Shown piece after piece: positions 16,584-25,249 of a DNA stretch of 64,000 nt. Position 1 is the first letter of the stretch, and every line of letters begins with the position of its first letter. Where the stretch lies: NCBI GenBank assembly GCA_945947575.1, contig CAMEYM010000010.1:1-64000 (forward strand), read 5' to 3'. The stretch is from Rhizobium sp. Q54. GTDB taxonomy: Bacteria > Pseudomonadota > Alphaproteobacteria > UBA2966 > CAIVPW01. The position numbers and the translations under genes were made by a program. A model generated the notes under the pieces. That model had not been told where the DNA came from. It was given only the letters and a program-made list of their open reading frames with translations, and ran no database searches.

Positions 16584-16753
16584 TCTGTGAACTGCAAAGA
16601 AACCACCTTGCGCGCGGCGCGAGCCGGGTGCGCTGACGAGATTTAGCAATCGCTATGCCAGCGCAAACGCGCCGGAATGCTTGGATTGCCGCGATCTGGC
16701 GGCGGCGGTGCTGAAATTGTGGGCGGCCACTGATCGCGGCCGCGCCAAGAACG

Positions 16754-17434
16754 TCAGCGCGCGGCAGCCACCGCGACCGGCAGGACCTCGCCGACGCGCG
16801 CGACTTCGGTGTAGGCCTTGGCGGTCGCCTGGATCGCGGCGCGCGTGGTCGCGGCCACCGTCGTCGCCTCGGCCATCTGTGCGCTGGTCAGCAGCGGCCA
16901 TGCCGCCGCGAGCAGGGCGTCGATCTGGGCGCCGAGTTGGGCATCGGCACCGCCGCGCGCGACGGTGAGCCAGGTGTATGCGACGGCGGGATCGCTCGCC
17001 GTGCCGACGCCGAGGAAGGTGCGGACCCCGAGCAAATACTGCGCGCGCTCGTGACCGCCATACGCCGCGGCGCGGTAAAGATCGGTCGCCCGGATAGCGG
17101 CGCCATCCTTCGCCAGGCCGAACTTCTCGGCACTCGCATAGATGAGCGCCAGGTTGTACTGGGCCATCGGATAGCCGAAGTCGGCGACCGAGCCGAGCAG
17201 CTCGAGGCCCTTGGGAACATCGCGCGGCACGCCGTTGCCGGAGATGTACATGAACGCAAGGTTGTTCATTCCGGCCGGGTGGCCGATGCGGGCGATGTCG
17301 GCCCACAAGGTGGAGGCGCCAGTGAGGTTACCTTGCCGCAAAGCGGTGACGCCGGTGGTTGCGTCGTCTGCTTGGGAGGGAAAGGCGACGCAGCCAAACC
17401 AGAGAGCACCAACCACGCAAACAAGGCGATTCAC
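16754..17434 (-). CDS. Exported Sel1-like/TPR repeat protein
   Basis: A 226-residue protein starting with a signal peptide (MNRLVCVVGALWFGCVAF, cleavage near SQA-DD). The body consists of Sel1-like repeats: GMNNLAFMYISGNGVPRD, AQYNLALIYASAE, AQYLLGVRTFLGVG and AYTWLTVARGG. These alpha/alpha repeats usually mediate protein contacts in the periplasm. The last 60 residues are an Ala-rich helical region. No partner is evident: the gene is alone between nasT and a divergent response regulator. The function is not predictable from sequence. Confidence 0.8.
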   Translation of the reverse strand: MNRLVCVVGALWFGCVAFPSQADDATTGVTALRQGNLTGASTLWADIARIGHPAGMNNLAFMYISGNGVPRDVPKGLELLGSVADFGYPMAQYNLALIYASAEKFGLAKDGAAIRATDLYRAAAYGGHERAQYLLGVRTFLGVGTASDPAVAYTWLTVARGGADAQLGAQIDALLAAAWPLLTSAQMAEATTVAATTRAAIQATAKAYTEVARVGEVLPVAVAAAR

Positions 17435-17563
17435 GAGCAGCCTCCACCAACCAAGGTGAGGCCCGCGTGTACCGTTCCCGCGCCGTTCCGGCCAACGTCA
17501 TGTAAAGACGTGTAAAATCGTCGCAGAATCGGTCAAGATCAAAACCTTCCCCAGGAAGAACCT

Positions 17564-18265
17564 TTGGCCGCCAAGACTCACCTCCTCATCGTCGAAGACG
17601 ACGACCTGGTTCGCTCCCTGATCGAGGCGTTCCTGCGCGAGCGTGGCTACCGCATCACCGCGGTCGGCAGCGGCGCCGCCATGCGCGCGGTGCTGGCGCG
17701 CGAGTCGATCGACCTGCTGCTGTTGGACCTCGGCCTTCCGGACGAAGACGGCATCGCGCTGGCGCGACAATTCCGCTCGTCGCGCCAGACGCCCATGATG
17801 ATCCTGACGGCGCGCGGTGGCCGCGACGACCGCCGGGCGGCGCTCGAGATCGGAGCCGACGACTACCTGGTTAAGCCGTTCGATCCGCAGGAGATGGCGC
17901 TGCGCATCGGCAACCTAGTCGCGCGCGCCAAGGGCGGCGAGGTCGATGGCAAAACCGTCGCCATCGCGTTCGGCGGCTTCCGCTTCGATGCCCGCAAGCG
18001 CACCCTGACCGACATCGACGGCAAAGCCGTGCAGTTGACGCCCGCCGAGTTCGCCATGCTCGCCGCCTTCACCAAGGCGCCGGGACGCGTCCTGAGCCGC
18101 GACTTTCTATTGGATGCCATCTCGCGCGGCGGCGATTCGCCGGGCGAGCGCGTCGTGGACGTGGTGGTCGGCCGCCTGCGCAAGAAGCTCGGCGACGATC
18201 CGCGCAATCCGTCCCTGATCAAGACAGTGACGGGCTTCGGCTACCTGCTGCAGACCGATGCGTAG
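17564..18265 (+). CDS. OmpR/PhoB-family response regulator (orphan)
   Basis: A 233-residue two-domain regulator. The receiver domain (1-120) has the acidic pair in VEDDD, the phospho-acceptor Asp in LLLLDLGLPDEDG, the Thr in ILTARGG and the Lys in LVKPFDP. The C-terminal winged helix (about 135-233) has the OmpR-type ending VDVVVGRLRKKLG ... VTGFGYLL. It starts at TTG 17564 behind an AGGAAG site 5 nt away. No histidine kinase is adjacent, so its sensor is unknown. The nearest named relatives are TorR/OmpR-type regulators, but a specific name is not justified. Confidence 0.92.
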   Translation: MAAKTHLLIVEDDDLVRSLIEAFLRERGYRITAVGSGAAMRAVLARESIDLLLLDLGLPDEDGIALARQFRSSRQTPMMILTARGGRDDRRAALEIGADDYLVKPFDPQEMALRIGNLVARAKGGEVDGKTVAIAFGGFRFDARKRTLTDIDGKAVQLTPAEFAMLAAFTKAPGRVLSRDFLLDAISRGGDSPGERVVDVVVGRLRKKLGDDPRNPSLIKTVTGFGYLLQTDA

Positions 18266-18319
18266 TTGCGCGGAACGCGCGCGCTCGGCACACGAAGCGT
18301 GCCGTCAGCAGGAAGTCGA

Positions 18320-18889
18320 TCAGTCCTTGGCTCGCTCGGAGTAGCTGCCATCGACCGTCATGACGACGATGCGGGTGCCGACGTTGATGTGCGGCGGTAC
18401 CATGGTGCGCAGGCCGTTCGACAAGACGGCGGGCTTGTACGACGACGCTGAAGTCTGGCCCTTCACGGTCGGCTCGGTCTCGACCACTTCGAGGGTAACG
18501 CGCTGCGGCAACTCGTAGCCTACGGCGATGCCTTCGTGCAGGCTGAGAAACACCTTCATCTCCGGCTGCAGGTAGACGGCGTCATCGCCGATGAGGTCCG
18601 CCGGCAACGTCACCTGCTCGTAGTTCTCGGTGTTCATGAAGTAGAAGCCGTCGGCGTCGCCGTAGAGGAACGTGTGCTCCTTCTCTTCGACATGGGCGCG
18701 CTCGACCTGCTCGGTGGTGCGCCAGCGCTCGGCGATCTTGACGCCGTCGCTCAAGCGCCGGGCATCGATCTGCGTGACCGGTGTGCCCTTGCCGGGATGG
18801 ATGTTCTCGGCCGTCAGGATGACGTAGAGCTTGCCCTCCAGGTCGATAATGTTGCCCTTGCGAAGCGAGCTGGCGATGACTTTAACCAC
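18320..18889 (-). CDS. efp: Translation elongation factor P
   Basis: A 189-residue, three-domain EF-P that relieves ribosome stalling at polyproline stretches. The loop NIHPGKGTP carries the lysine at about residue 34 that is beta-lysylated in bacteria with EpmA/EpmB; both enzymes are encoded next to it. The N-terminal KOW-like domain and the C-terminal OB domain ending [19 protein letters not shown] are complete. It is divergent from epmA with about 74 bp between them. Confidence 0.97.
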   Translation of the reverse strand: MVKVIASSLRKGNIIDLEGKLYVILTAENIHPGKGTPVTQIDARRLSDGVKIAERWRTTEQVERAHVEEKEHTFLYGDADGFYFMNTENYEQVTLPADLIGDDAVYLQPEMKVFLSLHEGIAVGYELPQRVTLEVVETEPTVKGQTSASSYKPAVLSNGLRTMVPPHINVGTRIVVMTVDGSYSERAKD

Positions 18890-18963
18890 GTTTAGCTCCC
18901 GGCCTTATCCGTGCGTTTCGGCGCCGCACGATACTGATCCTGGCGCGCGCCGCCAGTGCTTTG

Positions 18964-20022
18964 ATGGCTAGCCGAGGCATTCCGCCTGGCGAATCGCGCC
19001 CCTCCCCTTGGTGGGACAGGGAGCGCCACGCCGATCGCAGGCCGTTCCTCTTGGCCCGGGCACGCATAGCCACGGCCGTTCGCGCCTTCTTTGCCGAGCG
19101 CGGATTCCTCGAAGTGGACCCTGCCGCCCTCACCGCTTCGCCCGGCAACGAGACCCACCTGCACGCGTTCGGGACCGAGGCGATCCATGAAGGAGGAGCG
19201 CGGCACAGCCTCTTTCTGCACACCTCGCCCGAGTTCGCCTGCAAGAAGCTCCTCGCCGCCGGCGAGCGGCGCATCTTCAGCTTTGGTCATGCATTCCGCA
19301 ATCGCGAGCGCGGCCCGTTGCACCATCCCGAATTCACCATGCTCGAGTGGTATCGCGCCGAGGAGCCGTACGACACGATCATCGCCGACACCATCAGCCT
19401 GGTGCATAGCGTGGCGCGGGCCACCCCGGCGATCTTCCTGAGGCACCGGGCGCGCAGCCTCGACCCGTTCCAGCCGGCGGAGCGAATCACGGTGGCGTCC
19501 GCGTTCATGCAACACGCCAACATCGATCTGTCGGGTTGCGCGGAGCGCACTGCCTTCGCAACGGCAGCGCAGCGCGCGGGAGTGTCGGTCGCGGCAGACG
19601 ACACCTGGAGCGACATCTTCAGCAAGGTGCTCGTCGCCAAAGTCGAGCCGCGCTTGGGCGATGGACGCTTGTGCGTGCTGGACGAATACCCGGTGAGCGA
19701 GGCGGCGCTGGCGCGGCCGAAGCCGAGGGATCCGCGCGTCGCCGAACGCTTCGAGCTCTTTGGCTGCGGCGTCGAGGTCGCCAACGGATTCGGAGAGCTG
19801 ACGGATGCCGCCGAGCAGCGCCGTCGCTTCGCTGCGGCGATGGCTGAGAAGGAGCTGCGCTATGGCGAGCGCTATCCCCTTGATGAGGATTTCCTCGCAG
19901 CGCTGGCGGCCATGCCGCCCGCGAGTGGCGTGGCGCTCGGCTTCGACCGCCTGGTGATGCTGGCCACCGGCGCCGCCAAGATCGACGACGTGCTCTGGAC
20001 CCCCGTCCCCGACCATGCTTAG
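18964..20022 (+). CDS. epmA: EF-P lysine ligase (GenX/PoxA)
   Basis: A roughly 352-residue class II lysyl-tRNA-synthetase paralogue without the tRNA anticodon-binding domain. Motif 2 is GHAFRNRERGPLHHPEFTMLEWY and motif 3 is GVALGFDRLVMLATG (each given only in part). It activates (R)-beta-lysine and attaches it to the EF-P lysine. The ATG at 18964 is preceded directly by TTG, so a start one codon earlier is possible. It is followed by epmB after 9 nt and is divergent from efp, forming a complete EF-P modification locus. Confidence 0.95.
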   Translation: MASRGIPPGESRPSPWWDRERHADRRPFLLARARIATAVRAFFAERGFLEVDPAALTASPGNETHLHAFGTEAIHEGGARHSLFLHTSPEFACKKLLAAGERRIFSFGHAFRNRERGPLHHPEFTMLEWYRAEEPYDTIIADTISLVHSVARATPAIFLRHRARSLDPFQPAERITVASAFMQHANIDLSGCAERTAFATAAQRAGVSVAADDTWSDIFSKVLVAKVEPRLGDGRLCVLDEYPVSEAALARPKPRDPRVAERFELFGCGVEVANGFGELTDAAEQRRRFAAAMAEKELRYGERYPLDEDFLAALAAMPPASGVALGFDRLVMLATGAAKIDDVLWTPVPDHA

Positions 20023-20031
20023 TGCGACGCT

Positions 20032-21114
20032 GTGAGTACTTCCAAGACCCTGCGTTCGGTCCAAGACCTCGCCGCCGCCGGCCTTGCCGCTGCGGCGGAC
20101 CGCCCGGCGTTGGCGGAGGTCGCGGCGCGCTATGCGGTTGCCATCACGCCCGCGATGGTCGACCTGATCGATCCGTCCGATCCCAACGACCCGATCGCGC
20201 GCCAGTTCGTTCCGGATGCCGCCGAGCTCAAGACCGGCGCCGAGGAGTCCGACGATCCGATCGGCGATGAGCCGCACAGCCCGGTCGCGGGCATCGTCCA
20301 CCGCTATCCGGATCGCGTGCTGCTCAAGCTCGTCCTGGTGTGCTCGGTGTACTGCCGCTTCTGCTTCCGCCGCGCCATGGTCGGCCCCGGCAAGGCGCAG
20401 ACGCTCAGCAAGGCAGAGATCGATGCGGCGCTGGAGTACGTACTCGGGCAGCCCGGCATCTGGGAGGTCATCCTCACCGGGGGCGATCCCCTCGTCGTGT
20501 CGCCGGCGCGCTTGCGCCGTGTGCTGGAGACCCTCGCCGCCATCGACCACGTCAAGGTCGTGCGCATCCATACGCGCGTCCCCGTGGTCGAGCCGCAGCG
20601 GATCAATGCGGCGCTCGTCAGCGCGTTGCGTGCGTCCGGCAAGGCGACCTATGTCGTGCTGCACGCCAACCACGCGCGCGAGCTGACGCCGGATGCCACG
20701 GCGGCGTGCGCACGCCTGGTCGACGCCGGCATTCCCATGCTGAGTCAGTCGGTCCTGCTGCGCGGCGTCAACGACGACGCGGCGACGCTGGAAGCGTTGA
20801 TGCGCCGCCTGGTCGAGGCACGCATCAAGCCGTACTACCTGCATCATGCAGACCTGGCGCCGGGCACCGCGCACATGCGCACGCGCATCGAGGAAGGCCA
20901 GGTGCTGCTGCGCGAGTTGCAGCGCAGCGCCTCGGGCCTGTGTCAGCCCGCCTACGTGCTCGACATCCCCGGCGGTCACGGCAAAGTGCCGGTGGGGCCG
21001 AGCTACTTGGAGCCGGACGCCGATCCAGATTGCTACGCGGTCGCTGACCAAAGCGGTCGCCGCCACCGCTACGTCGACACCGCGACGCCGCGTCGCTATC
21101 CCAAGGGACGCTAG
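20032..21114 (+). CDS. epmB: EF-P-type lysine 2,3-aminomutase (radical SAM)
   Basis: A 360-residue radical SAM/PLP enzyme that isomerises lysine to beta-lysine for EpmA. The [4Fe-4S]-SAM motif is CSVYCRFCFRR (CxxxCxxC) near residue 104. The PLP-binding lysine is in DIPGGHGKVPVGPSY near the C-terminus. ILTGGDPL and THMRT-like regions match lysine aminomutases. At about 360 residues it is the short EpmB form rather than the longer KamA. It starts at GTG 20032, 9 nt after epmA. EpmC (the EF-P hydroxylase) is not in the window. Confidence 0.95.
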   Translation: MSTSKTLRSVQDLAAAGLAAAADRPALAEVAARYAVAITPAMVDLIDPSDPNDPIARQFVPDAAELKTGAEESDDPIGDEPHSPVAGIVHRYPDRVLLKLVLVCSVYCRFCFRRAMVGPGKAQTLSKAEIDAALEYVLGQPGIWEVILTGGDPLVVSPARLRRVLETLAAIDHVKVVRIHTRVPVVEPQRINAALVSALRASGKATYVVLHANHARELTPDATAACARLVDAGIPMLSQSVLLRGVNDDAATLEALMRRLVEARIKPYYLHHADLAPGTAHMRTRIEEGQVLLRELQRSASGLCQPAYVLDIPGGHGKVPVGPSYLEPDADPDCYAVADQSGRRHRYVDTATPRRYPKGR

Positions 21115-21167
21115 ACAGCAGAACGCCCTCGCCGAGGCAACGCGGCCACGGGAGGGCGTTGAACGTT

Positions 21168-21187
21168 GCGCGGCCGTCCGGCCGCGC
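21168..21187. terminator. Hairpin between convergent genes epmB and 21196-21675
   Basis: GCGCGGCC and GGCCGCGC pair around a four-base loop, and a second, longer dyad (AACGCCCTC at 21122-21130 with GAGGGCGTT at 21152-21160) lies just before it. There is no T-tract on either strand, so this is a terminator candidate by position and stability only. Confidence 0.45.
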
Positions 21188-21195
21188 CCAGATGC

Positions 21196-21675
21196 CTAGA
21201 GCGCGGCGGCCTTGAGGGCCGGAATGAGGGCGCCACCGATCTCGGTGGGCACCGTGGCGATGTTGTCTTCGTCGGACTGGAACACCGTCGCCCACAGCTG
21301 CTTGCCGTCCTTGGCGTCGAACAGCTTGAGGTCGAAGCGGAACGCGTGGCTGCCGGCGGTGACGCCGCCCATCAGCACGTAGCGGACCTTCATTGCGGCG
21401 CCGGCTTCTTGCGGCGTCATGGTCTTGGTGGCCACCGCCTCCATCAGCGCGTCGTCGGCGATGCGGAGGGCGGCGTCCTTGCGGAGCACGCCGGAAATCG
21501 GCGTCCACTGGGTACCGGCCCAGTGAGCGCCTTCTTCGTTGACGCCTGTAAGGATGACGCCAACGGAACGGTCGTTTGCGACCTGGGCTCCCGCCGTCGA
21601 AGCGACGAGGGAGAGGAAGAGCGACGCCAGCAATACGCCGGCGAGCCGCCCGAGCTTGATCATGGGATTGCGCAT
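21196..21675 (-). CDS. Exported protein with TolB-N/FlgO-like fold, function unknown
   Basis: A 159-residue protein with an N-terminal signal peptide (LAGVLLASLFLSLVASTAGA-QV). The part after residue 60 has the pattern of the small alpha/beta domain found at the start of TolB and in FlgO and some cyclase-linked proteins: a helix (DALMEAVATKTMTPQEAG), then VRYVLMGGVTAG, FRFDLKLFDAKDGKQLW. In relatives such a domain binds nucleotides or partners; nothing here shows which. It is a single gene, convergent with epmB. In-frame ATG codons at 21675 and 21663 are both possible starts. Confidence 0.65.
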   Translation of the reverse strand: MRNPMIKLGRLAGVLLASLFLSLVASTAGAQVANDRSVGVILTGVNEEGAHWAGTQWTPISGVLRKDAALRIADDALMEAVATKTMTPQEAGAAMKVRYVLMGGVTAGSHAFRFDLKLFDAKDGKQLWATVFQSDEDNIATVPTEIGGALIPALKAAAL

Positions 21676-22100
21676 GGGCGCGGATGTTCCTGAGAGCCAC
21701 CGTCCAAGTCAAGGGCCCGAGTCGGCCTGAGCCGGCACCTGCATCGCTGCCGGCGGCTGCTTGCTGCCCGGCAGTGCTTGCCGCATGGCGGAGTCTGCCT
21801 GACGCGAGCCCTCAGTAATTCGCTGTATTGACACGAATTTTCGTCCGCCCCGGGCGGCCCCGACCTTGCACCCGATCCCCGCACTACCGCTCGGACCTGC
21901 CCAAAGGGGGTGCAGGTCCAGCGACGGCTAAGCCCAGAAGCCGAACTCGCGACGGGACTGCACGCGGCCGCCTAACCGAACGCAGCCCCGCTTGACGCTC
22001 TGTTCCCGTGATGCCCGCGGAGCTGCCTGCTTCGCGTCGCCCGCAGGGGAGCAGCCATGCCTGGCGTCGGCGTTCTCATTCGCGTTTCGGGGGTCAACCA
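21676..22100. other. Intergenic region upstream of the large LamG/beta-helix gene
   Basis: About 425 bp between genes pointing away from each other. It holds a perfect 8-bp dyad GGACCTGC/GCAGGTCC at 21893-21919 and an isolated TTGACA at 21828-21833 with no matching -10 box at the right distance. An in-frame extension of the downstream reading frame back to 22008 looks non-coding (Arg/Ser-rich). I see no RNA gene. Confidence 0.5.
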
Positions 22101-25100
22101 ATGACGGGCTTGCAATTCACTCACGGCGATACGGCCAGCATCGCGAACGGCATCAGCGGCGGCGGCTACCAGCTCAACGGCCTGAGCACCAGCAGCGGCG
22201 GCAACTATCTGTCGATCGCGCGCGATCCACTTCTGTTCGGACAAGACCAGCTGTCGATCGGCGTGGCGTTCAAGGCGGCGACGGCCGGCAAGGGCGGCAC
22301 CCTTTTCAAGATTCATACGGCGCTGCAGATCGAAATCGGCAACGACGGCCAGGTCACGTTCAACCTGATGGCCAACAGCGCCGGCGAGAAGGGCGTGATC
22401 AAGTCGAGCGGACTGACGGCGGCCGATGGCGCCTGGCATCACCTGGCGCTGTCCTACGACGCCGTCGCGGGCGCGATGATCGGCTACGTCGATGGCGTCG
22501 CCATCGGTCAGGTCGCAGTTAGCGCGGCGACCAAGGTGGCCGAATCGTGGGACCCCACATTCGGCGATCAGTGGGGCAAGGGTTTCGCGGGCACCATCGA
22601 CAACATCGAGATCCACGGCGCGCCGCTGACAGCGTCACAGGCGGTGGCGCAGTACCAGACGGTCCTGAAGCAGCTCGACGTGCCGCCGCCTCAATTGGTG
22701 AAGCTGACCTTCGACAATGGCGTCATCGCCGACTCCTCGGGCAACAACATCGCGGTGACCGCCGGCAAGGTCGCCAGCATCAGTGACGGCGCCTACTACC
22801 TGAACGGCAAGACCACCGCCGAGGGCGGCAACCACATCGCCCTCGCCCGCCACGCGTCGCTGTTCGAGAAGGACGAGTTCACACTCTCGATCGACTTCAA
22901 GTCCGCAGACGCCGGTGTCGGCGGCTCCTTGTTCCGCATGCACACCGCGATGCAGGTCGACGTCACCGCGGCCGGCGATGTCATGGTGCGCCTGGTCAAG
23001 AACGCGGCCGGCGAAAGCGGCCTCATCAAGGCCGTGGCGCGCGTCGCCGACGGCGAGTGGCACAACGTGACGGTCAGCTACGACGTGGCGGCCGGCAAGA
23101 TGACCGGCTACGTCGACGGCGTCGCCTACGGATCCATCAACGTGTCGGCGCCAACGATGCCGGCGGCACTGTGGGATCCGATGGTTGGCAGCCCGTGGAC
23201 TGGCGCCTTCCGCGGCTTCGTCGACAACATCACCATGACGGACGAGGCACTGCCGCCCACCATCAACCCGAAGCCCGTGGCCGGCGCCGATATGGCGGTG
23301 ACGCGCGAGAACTCCCCGCTCACCCTGACGGTCGAGAAACTGCTCGCCAACGACCATGACCCGCAAGGGCAGGCGTTGAGCATCACCGACGTGGATTTGG
23401 TGTCTGGCCAAGGCACCGTGGCGATGGTCGATGGCAATGTCGTGTTCACGCCCGGCGCCGATTGGCACGGAATCGCGACGCTGGAGTACACGCTTCGCGA
23501 CACGATGCGCGCCAAGGACACCGGCGTCGTGCGCATCGAGGTCACGCCGACAGAAGCGGACGCGCCTGTGATTGCCCAGGCTTCCGCGAGCGCGGTCGCC
23601 GGCGGCAAGACCATCATCGTCGGCAGCTCGTCCGAGTTGCTTGCGGCGCTGCGCGGAGTCAAAGGCGGCGAGACGATCTTGTTGCGCTCGGACGTCGACT
23701 ACAAGGCGATCGTGACCGGCGTGCCCGCGCATGCTCAGCAGGTGACGGTCACCTCGCTCGACCCCAACGACCCAGCCACCATCGTCGGCCTCGACCTGCG
23801 CGGGGTCACGAACGTGACGTTCTCGAACCTGCGCTTTGCGTTCGAGGGGACGCCCGCCGACTGGCAGACCGACGTCCTCGTCAGCGGCGGCAGCGGCATC
23901 CGCTTCACGCACAATGTCTTCAAGGGCGTTGCCGAGGGCTACGTGGCGGTCGGCGATAACCGTGCCGAGAACCTGATGTCGGTGACGAACACCAAGAACT
24001 TCGTGTTCGAGCACAACGAGGTCAGCCATTTCTTCCAGGGCATCGGCGTCAGCCGCTCGGACGGAGTGACGATCCGCGACAACGACATCCACGACATGCA
24101 GGGCGACGGCATGCGCTTCGCCCAAATGAAGAACGTGCTCATCGAAAACAACCGCCTGCACGACTTCCTTGGCTCGGACTCTGCCGTGAATCACAACGAC
24201 TACATCCAGTTCTGGACCTCCGGCACCACCGCCGCCAGCACGGACGTCGTCATCCGCGGCAACGTCTTCCTGAGCGGCGACTATCAGCCGCAGGCCATCT
24301 TCATCCGGGACGACCAGGGCGACGCGGGAATCACCGGCACGCGCTTTCAGCGCCTGACGATCGAGGACAACGTCATCTACAACAGCAACGTCCACGCCAT
24401 TACGACGATCGGCGTCGACGGCCTCACCCTGCGCGGCAACACGATCCTCGAGCACCCGGCTGGCACGACGGTGCCCGCCATCAACGTAACCAAGGCGACG
24501 GGCGTCGTGGCGTACGACAACGTCGCGCCCCGCATCGATGTCGGCGCCACCAACCAGATCACGCGCCTGGACGGCAACGTGGTGACGCAGGACACCTACG
24601 CGATCAACCCGGGCTATGCGCCGGACCTGTTCGTCAATCCGACCCAAGGCACGGGCGCCTCCCTCGATGACCTGTTCGTGCGGCCGGACGGCGCTCTGGT
24701 GCGCGCGGACGGCAGCGTGGTTGGGTCGGACCTTCTGCACCCGGGCGCGACGCCGGACGAACTGACGGCGCTGTTCACCGCGACGGCCAGCCGCGGAGCC
24801 GATGGGCGCACAACTCTGTCCTTCGACGCCAGCCACACCGCCAACCAGAACGGTTACGTTCACGGCAACGACGCGACGTTCTTGTGGGACTTCGGCGACG
24901 GCAAGGGCGAGACCGGGCGCTTCGACAGCCACACCTATGCCAAGCCCGGCGACTATCAGGTGGTGCTTACGGTCCTTCACAATGACGGCAGCACGGACAC
25001 CGCCCGGCTGCACGCAAGCATCAAGCCGGCGCTAGCCACCGCGCTGGACTTCGACGACGGCCTCGCCTTCCAGCACCACGACCTCGGCACTGTTTGGGGC

Positions 25101-25103
25101 TAG
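22101..25103 (+). CDS. Large multidomain extracellular protein: LamG x2, cadherin-like, beta helix, PKD
   Basis: A 1000-residue protein without an N-terminal signal peptide. Residues about 1-185 and 195-385 are two related LamG/concanavalin-like domains; shared motifs are GGN(Y/H)(L/I)(S/A)(I/L)AR, TLFKIHTALQ / SLFRMHTAMQ and GYVDGVA. Residues about 392-490 are a cadherin-like/tandem-95 domain (LTVEKLLANDHDPQGQALSI). Residues 505-830 form a right-handed beta helix with repeats such as VTIRDNDIHDM and LTLRGNTILEH. Residues 890-975 are a PKD domain (FLWDFGDGKGE, HTYAKPGDYQVVLTV). The last 20 residues (ALDFDDGLAFQ ...) look like the first strand of another LamG domain. Such architectures are common in type I-secreted carbohydrate-binding or polysaccharide-modifying proteins; no RTX repeats or secretion genes are visible. 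The start ATG 22101 is supported by the domain start. Confidence 0.82.
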   Translation: MTGLQFTHGDTASIANGISGGGYQLNGLSTSSGGNYLSIARDPLLFGQDQLSIGVAFKAATAGKGGTLFKIHTALQIEIGNDGQVTFNLMANSAGEKGVIKSSGLTAADGAWHHLALSYDAVAGAMIGYVDGVAIGQVAVSAATKVAESWDPTFGDQWGKGFAGTIDNIEIHGAPLTASQAVAQYQTVLKQLDVPPPQLVKLTFDNGVIADSSGNNIAVTAGKVASISDGAYYLNGKTTAEGGNHIALARHASLFEKDEFTLSIDFKSADAGVGGSLFRMHTAMQVDVTAAGDVMVRLVKNAAGESGLIKAVARVADGEWHNVTVSYDVAAGKMTGYVDGVAYGSINVSAPTMPAALWDPMVGSPWTGAFRGFVDNITMTDEALPPTINPKPVAGADMAVTRENSPLTLTVEKLLANDHDPQGQALSITDVDLVSGQGTVAMVDGNVVFTPGADWHGIATLEYTLRDTMRAKDTGVVRIEVTPTEADAPVIAQASASAVAGGKTIIVGSSSELLAALRGVKGGETILLRSDVDYKAIVTGVPAHAQQVTVTSLDPNDPATIVGLDLRGVTNVTFSNLRFAFEGTPADWQTDVLVSGGSGIRFTHNVFKGVAEGYVAVGDNRAENLMSVTNTKNFVFEHNEVSHFFQGIGVSRSDGVTIRDNDIHDMQGDGMRFAQMKNVLIENNRLHDFLGSDSAVNHNDYIQFWTSGTTAASTDVVIRGNVFLSGDYQPQAIFIRDDQGDAGITGTRFQRLTIEDNVIYNSNVHAITTIGVDGLTLRGNTILEHPAGTTVPAINVTKATGVVAYDNVAPRIDVGATNQITRLDGNVVTQDTYAINPGYAPDLFVNPTQGTGASLDDLFVRPDGALVRADGSVVGSDLLHPGATPDELTALFTATASRGADGRTTLSFDASHTANQNGYVHGNDATFLWDFGDGKGETGRFDSHTYAKPGDYQVVLTVLHNDGSTDTARLHASIKPALATALDFDDGLAFQHHDLGTVWG

Positions 25104-25120
25104 GCAGCCAAGGTTGGGTT

Positions 25121-25153
25121 GGCCGGGGCGCGTCAAAACGTCGCGCCCCGGCC
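25121..25153 (+). terminator. Terminator-like hairpin after the LamG/beta-helix gene
   Basis: A perfect 12-bp stem, GGCCGGGGCGCG pairing with CGCGCCCCGGCC, around a 9-nt loop, starting 18 nt after the stop codon. No T-run follows, so it may act as a stabilising 3' hairpin instead of a true intrinsic terminator. Confidence 0.6.
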
Positions 25154-25249
25154 ATCACGCCCCGTCCCGAGCCGCATGACCCACGCTCCTATGAAATCAG
25201 CTTTGTTCCGGCATCGAGTGCCGGTAGGCTTTAGCGCGGGGGGCGTCCC

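Noticed and set aside
18892-21066. A 724-codon open frame on the minus strand opposite epmA and epmB
   Set aside because: It is antisense to two well-defined enzymes, has Arg/His-rich meaningless sequence and no motif. Long antisense frames are expected in GC-rich DNA.
21828-21833. TTGACA as a promoter for the large LamG gene
   Set aside because: There is no -10-like hexamer 15-19 bp downstream; the following sequence is GC-only, so a sigma70 promoter is not supported.
22635-25013. A 792-codon open frame opposite the LamG/beta-helix gene
   Set aside because: The plus strand has clear domains with repeats; the minus frame is Val/Arg/His-rich without any domain and arises from codon bias.
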